64,000 bases of DNA from Alcaligenes ammonioxydans. GTDB lineage: Bacteria > Pseudomonadota > Gammaproteobacteria > Burkholderiales > Burkholderiaceae_B. The translations under genes were made by a program, and so were the position numbers. The stretch spans positions 558,001 to 622,000 of the forward strand of contig NZ_CP049362.1 in the NCBI RefSeq assembly GCF_019343455.1. The letters are read 5' to 3'. Below, in pieces: positions 26,169-35,341 of this stretch. The notes below the pieces were generated by a model. It was given only the letters and a program-made list of their open reading frames with translations. It had not been told where the DNA came from and made no database searches. Numbering within the stretch: position 1 is the stretch's first letter; every line of letters begins with the position of its first letter.

Positions 26169-26699
26169 TCAGGCCAGCAGCGCGTCCAGACGGAAGCGGG
26201 CGATCTTGCCGATTTCGGTCAGGCAGGTCTGGAACTCGGTTTCAGCGCTGTTGTTCAGACGCGCTTGAACCGTGTCCATGATCTGGTAGCGGCTCAGTCC
26301 TTTGACAGCGATGACAAAGGGAAAGCCAAAGCGTTCGCGGTACTGTGCATTCAGACTGCGCAGGCGAGCCAGCTCCTCGGCTGAGCACTGGTCCAGGCCG
26401 GCGCCACGCTGCTCACCCGTTGACGCCGTGGTCAACGTGCCTTGCTCGGCTTCTTTGCCCGCCAGTTCGGGGTGAGCACAGATCAGGTTTTTCTGTTCCT
26501 CGTAAGAGGCTTGTTCGACCACATGCACCATGCAGGCATGCAGTTGATCCACGCTCTCAAAGGGACGTTGGTTCCAGCTACGCTCAGGGACCCAAGGGGA
26601 GTGTTCAAAAATACCTTCGAGCTTGTCCACAAATTGGCTCTGGTCCAGGCTGGAGAGTTCAGCCAGCGCCTGGGAGGTGGTGAGGGTTTGAGTAGTCAT
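26169..26699 (-). CDS. uraD: 2-oxo-4-hydroxy-4-carboxy-5-ureidoimidazoline (OHCU) decarboxylase
   Basis: A 176-residue all-helical enzyme for the third step of urate to S-allantoin. 'ICAHPELAGKEA' (His76, Glu78 region) contains the catalytic histidine; 'LNAQYRERFGFPFVIAVKG' matches the conserved helix and loop. The upstream enzymes, urate oxidase and hydroxyisourate hydrolase, are not in this window. The gene is first in the leftward purine unit and is divergent from a LysR gene. Confidence 0.95.
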   Translation of the reverse strand: MTTQTLTTSQALAELSSLDQSQFVDKLEGIFEHSPWVPERSWNQRPFESVDQLHACMVHVVEQASYEEQKNLICAHPELAGKEAEQGTLTTASTGEQRGAGLDQCSAEELARLRSLNAQYRERFGFPFVIAVKGLSRYQIMDTVQARLNNSAETEFQTCLTEIGKIARFRLDALLA

Positions 26700-26991
26700 G
26701 TGTCAGTCCGATTGTCTAAGCGTAAAGAATGCGAGCCGAGCCGACTCCAGGGCCAGGCCTGGGAGCCGTTGTATCAAGGGTAGTGGGGAGGCGTTTACAT
26801 GGTTTGCTTGTTTTAATCAAACCCTTATAAACCACCGCCAGGGGGGGGCTATGATTTTCTTATGTGGGACCAGTTTAAGTTTTCTGCTTATAAATAAAAT
26901 AGAATTAGGCGTATAAATGATATATGCCATCTCGTATTGTGCATGTATGTCATTATCATGCTGGAAAAAAGCGTAAGAAGGAGAGACCAGG
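26700..26991. promoter_or_regulatory. A/T-rich divergent control region of uraD and LysR gene
   Basis: A 292-base gap with an A/T-rich core (about 26860-26930). It contains the imperfect 21-base dyad at 26908-26928, of the kind bound by LysR proteins. Both divergent promoters should be here. Confidence 0.6.
26908..26928 (+). promoter_or_regulatory. Candidate LysR operator
   Basis: GGCGTATA and TATATGCC form an inverted repeat with one mismatch around five bases, and contain T-N11-A spacing typical of LysR boxes. It lies 64 bases before the LysR start and about 210 bases before uraD. Confidence 0.45.
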
Positions 26992-27948
26992 ATGGCCGCC
27001 CGACGTGGGGATAACCCGCTTGATACCTATCTTTTGAGGGTGTTTTGCCTACTCGTTACCGAGCGCAGTGTCTCGCGTACCGCGTTCAAAATGAACCAGT
27101 CGCAGCCTGCTATCAGTGCGGCTCTACGACGCTTGCGCGACATTATTGGCGATCCATTGCTGGTTCGTGAGAAAGGCGGCATGGTGCCTACCGAGCGTGC
27201 CATCAGCCTGCTGGCTCACGCCAAGGGCGCTTTGGCTGAAATTGATTGCATGGTCAATGCGCCGGACAGTTTCGACCCGCAGGTCAGCCGTAGCGAATTT
27301 CATATCGGCGCGCCGGATTACCTGGCGCCTGTTTTTATTGGTGGGGTCGTCGAGCGTCTGCGCCGGGAAGCACCGGGCGCACGCCTGAATTTGCATTCCC
27401 TGGATGCCAGTTTCGATTTTGAGCGTTCGCTGGCTGAAGGGGATCTGGATATGGTCATCGGCAACTGGCCCGAGCCGCCCGATCGCATGCACTTGTCGGT
27501 GCTGTTGGAAGATCAGATCGTCTGTCTGGTCGCGGCGACCCACCCTTTGGCGCGCAAGGGCCTGACCCTGGACGATTATGTGCGTGCACGCCATGTGGTG
27601 CCCATGCCGTATTCCATCAATCAGCGCGGTGTCATCGACACTACCTTGTCGGCTCTGCGCATTCAGCGTGATGAGAGTGTCGTGGTGCAGTCTTTTTCGG
27701 CAGCACCGTATTTGCTACAGAATACAGACTTGGTGTTTACCACTTCGCGCCACTTTGCCGAGTTCTATTGCCGCCTGCTGCCCCTGGCAATTCTGGAGGC
27801 TCCGCTGGAGTTCCCGCCCATGCGGTTTTATCAGCTCTGGCATGAACGCAACCGGCACTCGCCCAGTCATCGCTGGTTGCGCCGGCTCTTGACCGAGTGC
27901 GGCAATCAACTGGCTTCTACCGAACCGTTGCCCCAACCCGATTCCTGA
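26992..27948 (+). CDS. LysR-family regulator, probable regulator of purine catabolism genes
   Basis: A 318-residue LysR protein. The helix-turn-helix lies in residues about 13-65 ('SRTAFKMNQSQPAISAALRRLRDIIGDPLLVR'), like the NodD/PcaQ-type subgroup with 'LLVREKGGMVPT'. The effector domain follows from about 95. AGGAGAGA precedes the ATG. Position opposite uraD makes it the likely regulator of the uraD-allA-aldolase-tautomerase genes; the inducer would probably be a ureide or urate breakdown product, which is inference. Confidence 0.88.
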   Translation: MAARRGDNPLDTYLLRVFCLLVTERSVSRTAFKMNQSQPAISAALRRLRDIIGDPLLVREKGGMVPTERAISLLAHAKGALAEIDCMVNAPDSFDPQVSRSEFHIGAPDYLAPVFIGGVVERLRREAPGARLNLHSLDASFDFERSLAEGDLDMVIGNWPEPPDRMHLSVLLEDQIVCLVAATHPLARKGLTLDDYVRARHVVPMPYSINQRGVIDTTLSALRIQRDESVVVQSFSAAPYLLQNTDLVFTTSRHFAEFYCRLLPLAILEAPLEFPPMRFYQLWHERNRHSPSHRWLRRLLTECGNQLASTEPLPQPDS

Positions 27949-28133
27949 GCGTCAATCCCGCAAAATACTTGCTTTCGGGCTCGCGCTCGGGCAAATTAGC
28001 GAGCTACTCCTGCCTATGCGAAAGTGATACGGAACTTGACGGAAATTGTTGCACTTAATGCGACTGGTCACGGACACAATCCGGAAGGCAGGTTGATAAT
28101 AATGTAGTTCCTAACCTTGCAGGGTGTTACGCG

Positions 28134-29273
28134 GTGTCTTTACCTCAGATGGGGGAATCCTTTACCTGGTTGTATATCTGTGTCGTGGCTTTTATGGTCG
28201 GCGGGCTGATTGTAGCCTCCGAACGTTGGCACGGCCGCTTGACCGGGGACAGCGACCTGAGCAAGCCCCAGGCTTCCCATTCCCGCCCCACACCCCGCGT
28301 GGGGGGGCTGGCGGTGGTGGCCGGCAGTTTGGCCGGTTTGCTGGTGCTGGGTCCGAGCAATATGACCTTGACCTGGTTGTGGCCGGTTTTGTTTCTGGCC
28401 GCCATGCCGGTGTTTGTGGCGGGTCTGGTCGAGGACATCACCAAGGATGTGGGTTCCCTCAAGCGCTTGCTGGCCGCCTTTTTGTCGGCTGCCATCGCCT
28501 GGTGGCTGCTTGGCGGAGTCTCGCGTGTGGGGGTCAGTTGGGCAGATTGGGTACTGGGTTTTTGGCCCATTTCCTTGCTCTTTACCATGATCGCTGTCGG
28601 TGGCTGTACACATGCCCTCAATATTATTGACGGGATGAATGGCCTGGCCGGCATGATTGCCACCTTGATGGCCTTGTCCTTGGCGCTGGTAGCCTTGCAG
28701 GTGCAAGACATTCCGATTTTTTTGATTGCCGCCTCGTTGGCCTCGGCCACCTTGGGATTTCTGGTCTGGAATTTCCCCTTCGGGCGCGTTTTTCTGGGCG
28801 ATGGCGGGGCGTACTTCCTGGGCTTCATGCTGGCCGAATTGGCTGTCCAGCTCGTTGTGCGCAATCCCAGCGTATCGCCCTTCTATGCCCTGGCGGTATT
28901 GTTTTACCCTGTTTTTGAAACCCTGTTTTCGATTTGGCGCCGGCGTTTCAAACGCGGTGTGCCCGTGGATCAGCCCGATGCCTTGCACTTGCATCAACTG
29001 GTGTTTCGCCGTCTGGTGCGCTCCACGTTCAGTCGTGACAGTGGCGGGGCCTTGCCCGCGTTTTGTAACGCCATGACCTCGCCTTACCTGTGGGTGCTGG
29101 CTTTGATCGGTTTGGTTCCGGCAACGATCTGGTGGGACAATACCTGGGCCTTGTGCGCCAGCATGTTGGCCTTTTCACTCGTTTATATCTGGCTCTATTC
29201 CCGTCTGGTTTCGTGGCGTCGCCCCTCCTGGTTGCTGCTGCCCTCGGTAAGGCGGCGGGCAGACCGGGACTAA
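28134..29273 (+). CDS. WecA/MraY-type undecaprenyl-phosphate sugar-1-phosphate transferase
   Basis: A 379-residue polytopic inner-membrane enzyme that starts polysaccharide repeat synthesis by moving a HexNAc-phosphate to undecaprenyl phosphate. '[12 protein letters not shown]' (about 51-62), '[11 protein letters not shown]' (about 96-106), '[11 protein letters not shown]' (about 162-172), '[12 protein letters not shown]' (about 221-232) and the cytoplasmic '[11 protein letters not shown]' loop are the conserved Mg and substrate motifs of the family. A GTG start is used because AGGG lies upstream and the next ATG has none. It is the first gene of the polysaccharide cluster. Confidence 0.88.
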   Translation: MSLPQMGESFTWLYICVVAFMVGGLIVASERWHGRLTGDSDLSKPQASHSRPTPRVGGLAVVAGSLAGLLVLGPSNMTLTWLWPVLFLAAMPVFVAGLVEDITKDVGSLKRLLAAFLSAAIAWWLLGGVSRVGVSWADWVLGFWPISLLFTMIAVGGCTHALNIIDGMNGLAGMIATLMALSLALVALQVQDIPIFLIAASLASATLGFLVWNFPFGRVFLGDGGAYFLGFMLAELAVQLVVRNPSVSPFYALAVLFYPVFETLFSIWRRRFKRGVPVDQPDALHLHQLVFRRLVRSTFSRDSGGALPAFCNAMTSPYLWVLALIGLVPATIWWDNTWALCASMLAFSLVYIWLYSRLVSWRRPSWLLLPSVRRRADRD

Positions 29274-29322
29274 TACTGTTAGGCGTTCAAGATTATTCCT
29301 TGCGCATAGCGCTAACTGGAGA

Positions 29323-30603
29323 ATGAAGTTGCAACTTGAGAATGTGAAACTGGCCGTAGTCGGCTTGGGATATGTCGGTTTGCCTTTGGCAGTGGAGTTT
29401 GGCAAAAAGCGTTCCGTTATTGGGTTTGACATTAACGCGCGTCGTGTCGCCGAACTCAAGGAAGGGGTGGATCGCACCTTGGAAGTCGAGAGCGAAGAGC
29501 TGGCCCAGGCCACCGGCCTGAGTTATTCCTGCGAGGCCGATGAGTTGGCCCAGGCCAATGTGTTCATCGTGACCGTGCCCACGCCCATTGATGAGTTCAA
29601 GCAGCCTGACCTGACCCCCTTGGTTCGAGCTTCTGAAACCATCGGTAAAGTGCTCAAGCGTGGTGATATTGTCATTTACGAATCGACGGTGTATCCGGGC
29701 GCGACCGAAGAAGTGTGCGTGCCCGTGCTCGAACAGGTATCGGGCCTGCGCTTTAATGAAGATTTTTATGCCGGTTACAGCCCTGAGCGGATCAACCCGG
29801 GTGACAAGGAACATCGCGTCTCCACGATCAAAAAAGTGACCTCCGGCTCGACCCCCGAGGTTGCAGATCTGGTCGATGCCCTGTACCGCGAGATTATTGT
29901 TGTCGGTACCTTCAAGGCCAGCTCCATTCGTGTGGCAGAGGCTGCCAAGGTGATCGAGAACACCCAGCGCGACGTGAACATTGCGCTGATCAACGAATTG
30001 GCCCTGATTTTCAACCGTCTGGGCATTGATACCCTGGACGTGCTGGAGGCGGCCGGCACCAAGTGGAACTTCCTGCCGTTTCGTCCCGGTCTGGTTGGCG
30101 GTCACTGCATTGGTGTGGACCCGTATTACCTCACCCATAAGGCTCAGGCTATTGGCTACCATCCCGAGATCATTCTGGCTGGCCGCCGTCTGAACGACTC
30201 CATGGGCGGCTATGTAGCATCCCAACTGGTCAAAGCCATGACCAAGCGCCGCATTCAGGTGCAAGGCTCTCGCGTGCTGCTGCTCGGCTTGGCTTTCAAG
30301 GAAAATTGCCCGGATCTGCGCAACACCCGTATCGTCGATATCGTGCATGAGCTCAAGCAATACGATGTTCATGTGGATGTCTATGATCCATGGGTTGATC
30401 CGCAAGAGGCAGAGCACGAATACGGCATTACCCCAATCGAGACTCCCCAGGCAGGCGAGTATGACGGGGTGATTGTGGCTGTGGCCCACAACCAGTTCAA
30501 GGAACTGGGTATTGAAGGGGTGCGCCAGTGGGGCAAGCCCGAACATGTGCTCTACGACTTGAAGTATGTGTTTGATCGCGACCAGTCCGATCTGCGCCTT
30601 TAA
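29323..30603 (+). CDS. tviB: UDP-HexNAc 6-dehydrogenase (TviB/WbpO type)
   Basis: A 426-residue NAD-dependent nucleotide-sugar dehydrogenase. The N-terminal NAD motif is '[10 protein letters not shown]' (12-21); the catalytic cysteine is Cys262 in '[12 protein letters not shown]'; '[13 protein letters not shown]' and '[15 protein letters not shown]' are further family motifs. Members oxidise UDP-GlcNAc or UDP-GalNAc to the uronic acid. The next gene is the matching C4-epimerase, so the pair most likely makes UDP-GalNAcA, as in Vi antigen or Pseudomonas O6 synthesis. Confidence 0.92.
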   Translation: MKLQLENVKLAVVGLGYVGLPLAVEFGKKRSVIGFDINARRVAELKEGVDRTLEVESEELAQATGLSYSCEADELAQANVFIVTVPTPIDEFKQPDLTPLVRASETIGKVLKRGDIVIYESTVYPGATEEVCVPVLEQVSGLRFNEDFYAGYSPERINPGDKEHRVSTIKKVTSGSTPEVADLVDALYREIIVVGTFKASSIRVAEAAKVIENTQRDVNIALINELALIFNRLGIDTLDVLEAAGTKWNFLPFRPGLVGGHCIGVDPYYLTHKAQAIGYHPEIILAGRRLNDSMGGYVASQLVKAMTKRRIQVQGSRVLLLGLAFKENCPDLRNTRIVDIVHELKQYDVHVDVYDPWVDPQEAEHEYGITPIETPQAGEYDGVIVAVAHNQFKELGIEGVRQWGKPEHVLYDLKYVFDRDQSDLRL

Positions 30604-30617
30604 TTTTGGAAAGCATT

Positions 30618-31643
30618 ATGAGCTCTGCATTTGAACAGGCGAGCCAGCAGTTGCGTAATCAGCCTAAAACCTGGTTGGTGACGGGCTGTGCCGGCTTTAT
30701 CGGTTCCAATCTTTTGGAAGCGTTGCTGAACCTGGATCAACAGGTCGTAGGGCTGGACAACTTCGCGACTGGCCATCGATACAATCTGGACGAAGTGCGC
30801 GATCAGGTTGGTGCCGAGCGCTGGGCCCGTTTCCGCTTTATCGAAGGTGATATCCGCAATCTGGACACCTGCCGACAGGCCGTCAAGGGCGTGGATTATG
30901 TGCTGCATCAGGCCGCCCTGGGCTCAGTGCCTCGCTCTTTGAACGATCCATTGACCTCTAATGAGGTCAATGTGAGCGGCGCCTTGAACATGATGGTGGC
31001 AGCGCGTGACGAGCAGGTCGGCGCTTTTGTCTATGCGGCCTCCAGTTCCACCTATGGCGACCATCCCGGTTTGCCCAAGGTGGAAGATACCATCGGACGC
31101 CCCTTGTCTCCGTACGCGGTCACCAAGTTCGTGAACGAGTTGTACGCAGACGTGTTTGCCCGTGCTTATGGCTTTTCCAGCGTGGGCCTGCGTTATTTCA
31201 ACGTGTTTGGTAAACGTCAGGACCCCAATGGCGCATACGCGGCCGTGATTCCCAAATGGGTATCGGCCATGATCCAGAACCAGGACGTGCAAATCAATGG
31301 TGATGGTCAGACCAGCCGCGATTTCTGTTTCATTGATAACGTGATCCAGATGAATATCCTGGCCGCTGTGCATCAAAAGCCCCGCACGGCCGAGGTCTAC
31401 AACGTGGCACTGAATGCCCGAACCAGCCTGAACGAGCTGTTCGGGTATTTGCAGCAGACCTTGAGCCGCAACGGGATCAACTACACCAAGCAGCCTGTTT
31501 ATGCGGACTTTCGTGCCGGGGATGTACTGCATTCGCAAGCGGATATCTCTAAAGCTCGCACTGAACTGGGCTACGAGCCGACTCACACAATTTTGCAGGG
31601 CCTGAATGTTGCCATGCCCTGGTATGTGGCGTTTCTGAGTTGA
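30618..31643 (+). CDS. tviC: UDP-HexNAc(A) 4-epimerase (TviC/WbpP type)
   Basis: A 341-residue short-chain dehydrogenase/reductase. '[17 protein letters not shown]' near residue 21 binds NAD, '[10 protein letters not shown]' and 'SPYAVTK' (the YxxxK pair) form the catalytic centre, and '[23 protein letters not shown]' is typical of the WbpP/TviC branch, which is selective for N-acetylated sugars. The ATG at 30618 with GGAA upstream is preferred to an in-frame TTG at 30606. It follows tviB by 14 bases. Confidence 0.92.
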   Translation: MSSAFEQASQQLRNQPKTWLVTGCAGFIGSNLLEALLNLDQQVVGLDNFATGHRYNLDEVRDQVGAERWARFRFIEGDIRNLDTCRQAVKGVDYVLHQAALGSVPRSLNDPLTSNEVNVSGALNMMVAARDEQVGAFVYAASSSTYGDHPGLPKVEDTIGRPLSPYAVTKFVNELYADVFARAYGFSSVGLRYFNVFGKRQDPNGAYAAVIPKWVSAMIQNQDVQINGDGQTSRDFCFIDNVIQMNILAAVHQKPRTAEVYNVALNARTSLNELFGYLQQTLSRNGINYTKQPVYADFRAGDVLHSQADISKARTELGYEPTHTILQGLNVAMPWYVAFLS

Positions 31644-33001
31644 TTTGGACCGGCCTGAAAGCACGTCTGTCTAGTCTGCATGACGACCATCGTCGCATCG
31701 CCCTGGGGGCGATGCGGGTGGCGTTTTTTCTATTGCTAGGCAAGGCGGCGGGCGCTTTCAAGGAAATGGCCGTGGCGTATCGCTATGGTGTGAGCGATGT
31801 CGTCGATGCCTATCAATTCACGATGGTCATGGCCAACTGGCTGCCCGTCACCATTGTCGGTTCCATGTCGGTTGTGTTGATTCCCGTTCTGGTGCGCCTG
31901 CATCGCCTGGAACCGGCTGCGCGCAGCCGCTTTTTAGGGGAACTCAAGGCCTGGTGCATCGTGCTTGGCTGTGTGCTGGGCGCACTGATCTGGATCAGCT
32001 GGCCCTGGGTGCTGAAATGGACTGGGCAGGGCTTGAGTCCCGCGGTTCATGAAATGAGTCAGGAGCTGCTGTTTGCCTTTGCGCCAGCGGCTGTGCTGAC
32101 CCTGATGATAGGTTTGAGCGCCGCTCGTCTGCGCGCTCATGAGCGCCACATCAATACCTTGCTCGATAGCGTTCCGGCCTTTGTCATACTCATCTGGGTG
32201 CTGGCGGCAGGGGCCAATGCGGGCATTGGTCCGCTGCTGTGGGGCACCTTGCTGGGCCTGACTATTCAGGCGCTATGGTTGATGGTCCTGGCCTCACGGG
32301 CCGATCAGATCTGGGCGCGCCCCAGTATCAGCTTGCGTGCCGAGCAATGGCCCGATCTGCTCAAGGCGGCCACCATCATGCTGGTAGGGCAGGTGGCCAT
32401 GAGTTTTGTCGGTCCGATCGACCAATATACGGCTGCCAATCTGGGTGCCAATGCCAACGCCACGTTGGGCTATGCCACGCGTTTGCTGGCGCTGGTGCTG
32501 GGGGTGGGGGCCGCGTCGGTAGGCCGTGCCGCCTTGCCGGTACTGGCAGATGTCCAGAGCCGGGGAGATCAGGCCCGTGCCCGCTCCATGGCCTTGAAGT
32601 GGTCAGTCATGATGTTGCTGGCTGGTGCGGGAGCAGCGGCCATTGGTGTCTTGCTGGCTCCCTGGGGCGTGGCGCTGCTGTTTGAGCGCGGCGCCTTCAC
32701 GGCGCAGGATACGGCCACGGTCGCCCAGGTGTTTCGGTGGGGGCTGGTGCAACTGCCTTTTTATTTTGGGGTGCTGATTTTGGTGCAGTTGCTGGCCAGT
32801 CAGAACCGTTATAAATCCATGGCAATCATTGCCGTGATCAATTTTCTGGTGAAAGCGGCCTTGAATCCGGTGCTGGCGGCACGCATGGGTCCTTCGGGAA
32901 TCATGCTGGCGACCAGTCTGATGTACGCGGCCTCTTTTACGTGTTATTTCATTTTGGCCTTAAAGCCAGCCAGCGCAACGGCGTCTGGTTCGCAGGAATA
33001 G
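31640..33001 (+). CDS. MurJ/MviN-like lipid-linked oligosaccharide flippase
   Basis: A 453-residue membrane protein with about 12-13 hydrophobic segments, lacking a long extra-membrane domain. '[27 protein letters not shown]' (about 33-59) and the mid-protein '[28 protein letters not shown]' resemble MurJ/MviN rather than classic Wzx. In a polysaccharide cluster it probably carries lipid-linked repeat units across the inner membrane. The TTG at 31640 overlaps the epimerase stop (TTGA); an ATG at 31712 is an alternative that would remove an amphipathic N-terminus. Confidence 0.78.
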   Translation: MIWTGLKARLSSLHDDHRRIALGAMRVAFFLLLGKAAGAFKEMAVAYRYGVSDVVDAYQFTMVMANWLPVTIVGSMSVVLIPVLVRLHRLEPAARSRFLGELKAWCIVLGCVLGALIWISWPWVLKWTGQGLSPAVHEMSQELLFAFAPAAVLTLMIGLSAARLRAHERHINTLLDSVPAFVILIWVLAAGANAGIGPLLWGTLLGLTIQALWLMVLASRADQIWARPSISLRAEQWPDLLKAATIMLVGQVAMSFVGPIDQYTAANLGANANATLGYATRLLALVLGVGAASVGRAALPVLADVQSRGDQARARSMALKWSVMMLLAGAGAAAIGVLLAPWGVALLFERGAFTAQDTATVAQVFRWGLVQLPFYFGVLILVQLLASQNRYKSMAIIAVINFLVKAALNPVLAARMGPSGIMLATSLMYAASFTCYFILALKPASATASGSQE

Positions 33002-33007
33002 GAAAAC

Positions 33008-34150
33008 GTGCACAGTCATTCGGTAGTTCGCCCTCATATCATGTTGCTGATCCACTCTTTGGGTGGGGGCGGGGCGGAACGTGTTGCAGTCGATTTGAGC
33101 GCAGCCTGGGTGGCGCGTGGCTATCGAGTGTCCCTGGTGACGCAGGCCGGTTGTGACCAAGACGCATATACCGTGGCGCAAGGAGTGGAGCGTCATGTTC
33201 TGGGGACGGCAGGCAACAGCCGGGGCCGTCTGGATGCCTTGTGGAAAAACTGGCGTCGTGTCAGCCGCTTGCGTGCTTTGTTGCGAAAAACCAAGCCCGA
33301 TGTCGTTCTGGGCATGATGACCACCTCCTCTGTGCTGGCTATCTCGGCCGCCAAAGGCCTGCCCTGCAAAGTGATTGCAACCGAGCATACCCACCCACCG
33401 TCTCAATCGTTGTCGCCTTTCTGGCAGAAAGCCCGCTTACGTACTTATCCGCAGGCACACGCCGTTATTGCCTTGACCGCCGGCACCGCAGACTGGCTGC
33501 GTGAGCATGTCCCTGGCAGTCAGGTACACGTGATTCCCAATGCAGTGCGCTGGCCCATGGACAGTGCCGAGCCTTTGGTGCCGGTTCCCGCCTTGCCAGA
33601 TGGGCGCAAGCGCCTGCTGGCGGTGGGCCGCTTGCACCCGGTCAAGGGTTTTGACACCCTGATCGAGTCCTTTGCCATGCTATCGAACTATTTCCCCGAC
33701 TGGGATCTGGTGATTCTGGGCGAAGGCGAGCAGCGGGGGGCGCTGGAGGCGCGGATCCAGGAGCTGGAACTGCAGGAGCGGATTCAGCTCCCGGGGCGTG
33801 TTGGCAATATGGCGGACTGGTACGAACAGTCGGATCTGTATGTGCTCAGTTCCCGGATGGAGGGCTTGTCCAACAGCCTGCTGGAGGCGATGGCCAGTGG
33901 CCTGACCGCGGTGGCTTTCGATTGTGATACCGGACCTCGTGAGATTATTCGCGCCAATATTGATGGTGTGTTGGTGCGCCCGGTTGAGGATATCGAGGCT
34001 TTGGCGGCGCATTTGTCCGACCTGATGGCCAATGAGGACAAGCGCCAGCGCCTGGCGCGTCGAGCCACCGATGTGCGTGACCGTTTTTCCTCGGCCCGCG
34101 TTCTGGCGCTATGGCAGCAAGTGTTGGAACAGTGCCTGCGTCGGACTTAA
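33008..34150 (+). CDS. GT4-family glycosyltransferase
   Basis: A 380-residue GT-B fold enzyme. 'SLGGGGAERVAVDLSAAWVARG' at the N-terminus binds the acceptor side; 'LLAVGRLHPVKGFDTLIESFA' (about 199-219) and the C-terminal 'SSRMEGLSNSLLEAMASGL' (E-x7-E motif) bind the sugar nucleotide. Typical retaining transferase of O-antigen or capsule clusters; donor and acceptor cannot be assigned. GTG start, six bases after the flippase stop. Confidence 0.85.
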   Translation: MHSHSVVRPHIMLLIHSLGGGGAERVAVDLSAAWVARGYRVSLVTQAGCDQDAYTVAQGVERHVLGTAGNSRGRLDALWKNWRRVSRLRALLRKTKPDVVLGMMTTSSVLAISAAKGLPCKVIATEHTHPPSQSLSPFWQKARLRTYPQAHAVIALTAGTADWLREHVPGSQVHVIPNAVRWPMDSAEPLVPVPALPDGRKRLLAVGRLHPVKGFDTLIESFAMLSNYFPDWDLVILGEGEQRGALEARIQELELQERIQLPGRVGNMADWYEQSDLYVLSSRMEGLSNSLLEAMASGLTAVAFDCDTGPREIIRANIDGVLVRPVEDIEALAAHLSDLMANEDKRQRLARRATDVRDRFSSARVLALWQQVLEQCLRRT

Positions 34151-34213
34151 AATGGCGCTTTGCGTCGTGTCGGTAGACTCTCGCTATCCGGTCGATGAGC
34201 CCACGGAGGCCCA

Positions 34214-35341
34214 GTGAATATTCTGTTTTTCGTCAGCTCCCTGAACGCAGGCGGCGCCGAGCGTGTCGCCTCTACCTTGGCGAATGCCTGGGGCTTGCGA
34301 GGTGACCAGGTGACCCTGGTGCCAACCTACAGCGGGGGAGGCACGGCTTTTTACCCAATCGATTCCAGGGTGGAGGTGGTGTGGCTGGCCCATCGCATGC
34401 GCGGCAGCTGGCTGCCCAAACCCCTGGCCAAGCTGCGTGCCATGCGCAAGCTGGTGCATGAAAAGCAGCCTGACGTGATCGTTTCTTTTCTGACCAATGT
34501 GAATATCAATGTGTTGCTGGGGCTGGGCAAGATGGGCGTTCCCATTGTGGTGGGCGAGCGCACAAATCCGGCCTTCAGCAGCAGTGCCGGCAAGCTTTTG
34601 CAAGGCCTGCGTCGTCGTCTGTATCCCCAAGCCCAGGTGGTTACCGTCCAGACCCGTGCCAGTGTCGCAGCGTTTCAGGCCATGGTGCCGGGCATGAAAC
34701 AGGTCATGGTTGTACCCAACCCCTTGCCCCAGGCGCTGGATGCGGTACAACGCGAGGTGCGGGTGGAGGAAAACCGGCATTGCACCTTGATGGCCATGGG
34801 CCGTTTGGTGCCCTCTAAACGCTTTGACGTGCTGATTCGCGTGTTTGCAGGACTGGCTGCCGATTACCCGGAGTGGAAACTGAAGATCTGGGGCGATGGC
34901 CCGCAGCGTGCACAGTTGGCACAGCAGATCGCCCTGTGCGGGGCGAGCGACCGGATTGAGCTGGCTGGCAAAACGGCCCAGCCCTGGCAGGAGATGGCGC
35001 GCTCCCATGCCTTTGTCATGACTTCGGAAGTGGAAGGTTTCCCGAACGTACTGCTGGAAGCCATGGCGATGGGCTTGCCTGCCGTCACGGTGGACTGTCC
35101 CAGTGGCCCGCGCGAGATCAGTTCCGATGGCAAAGATGCCTTGCTGGTGCCGGTTGGGGACGAAGGCGCCTTGACTGCTGCCTTGGCCGAGCTGATGGGG
35201 GATGGCGTTTTTCGGGGTGTGCTGGGGCGTCGCGCTGCGGCCGCGGTGCGCCAGCGTTATGAATTAGAGCAGGTTTTGCTTAACTGGGACCAGGTCTTTC
35301 AGGCCGCCCGTGGCGGTATAAAAGAGGGAGCCAAAGCATGA
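34214..35341 (+). CDS. GT4-family glycosyltransferase
   Basis: A 375-residue GT-B glycosyltransferase, paralogous to the preceding gene in layout: 'VSSLNAGGAERVASTLANAWGLRG' at the N-terminus, 'LMAMGRLVPSKRFDVLIRVFAGL' in the middle, and 'TSEVEGFPNVLLEAMAMGLPAV' with the E-x7-E pair near 281. GTG start after a GGAGG-like sequence (CGGAGG). The stop overlaps the start of the next gene by four bases (ATGA), indicating coupled translation. Confidence 0.85.
   Translation: MNILFFVSSLNAGGAERVASTLANAWGLRGDQVTLVPTYSGGGTAFYPIDSRVEVVWLAHRMRGSWLPKPLAKLRAMRKLVHEKQPDVIVSFLTNVNINVLLGLGKMGVPIVVGERTNPAFSSSAGKLLQGLRRRLYPQAQVVTVQTRASVAAFQAMVPGMKQVMVVPNPLPQALDAVQREVRVEENRHCTLMAMGRLVPSKRFDVLIRVFAGLAADYPEWKLKIWGDGPQRAQLAQQIALCGASDRIELAGKTAQPWQEMARSHAFVMTSEVEGFPNVLLEAMAMGLPAVTVDCPSGPREISSDGKDALLVPVGDEGALTAALAELMGDGVFRGVLGRRAAAAVRQRYELEQVLLNWDQVFQAARGGIKEGAKA

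Noticed and set aside
13635..26699. Idea that the whole purine and glyoxylate region is one operon
   Set aside because: Terminators at 16911, 22610 and 24474, and a LysR gene on the other strand, divide it into several transcription units.
28140..28997. Minus-strand frames opposite the WecA/MraY-like gene
   Set aside because: Composition and lack of motifs mark them as shadows; the plus strand encodes a clear membrane transferase.
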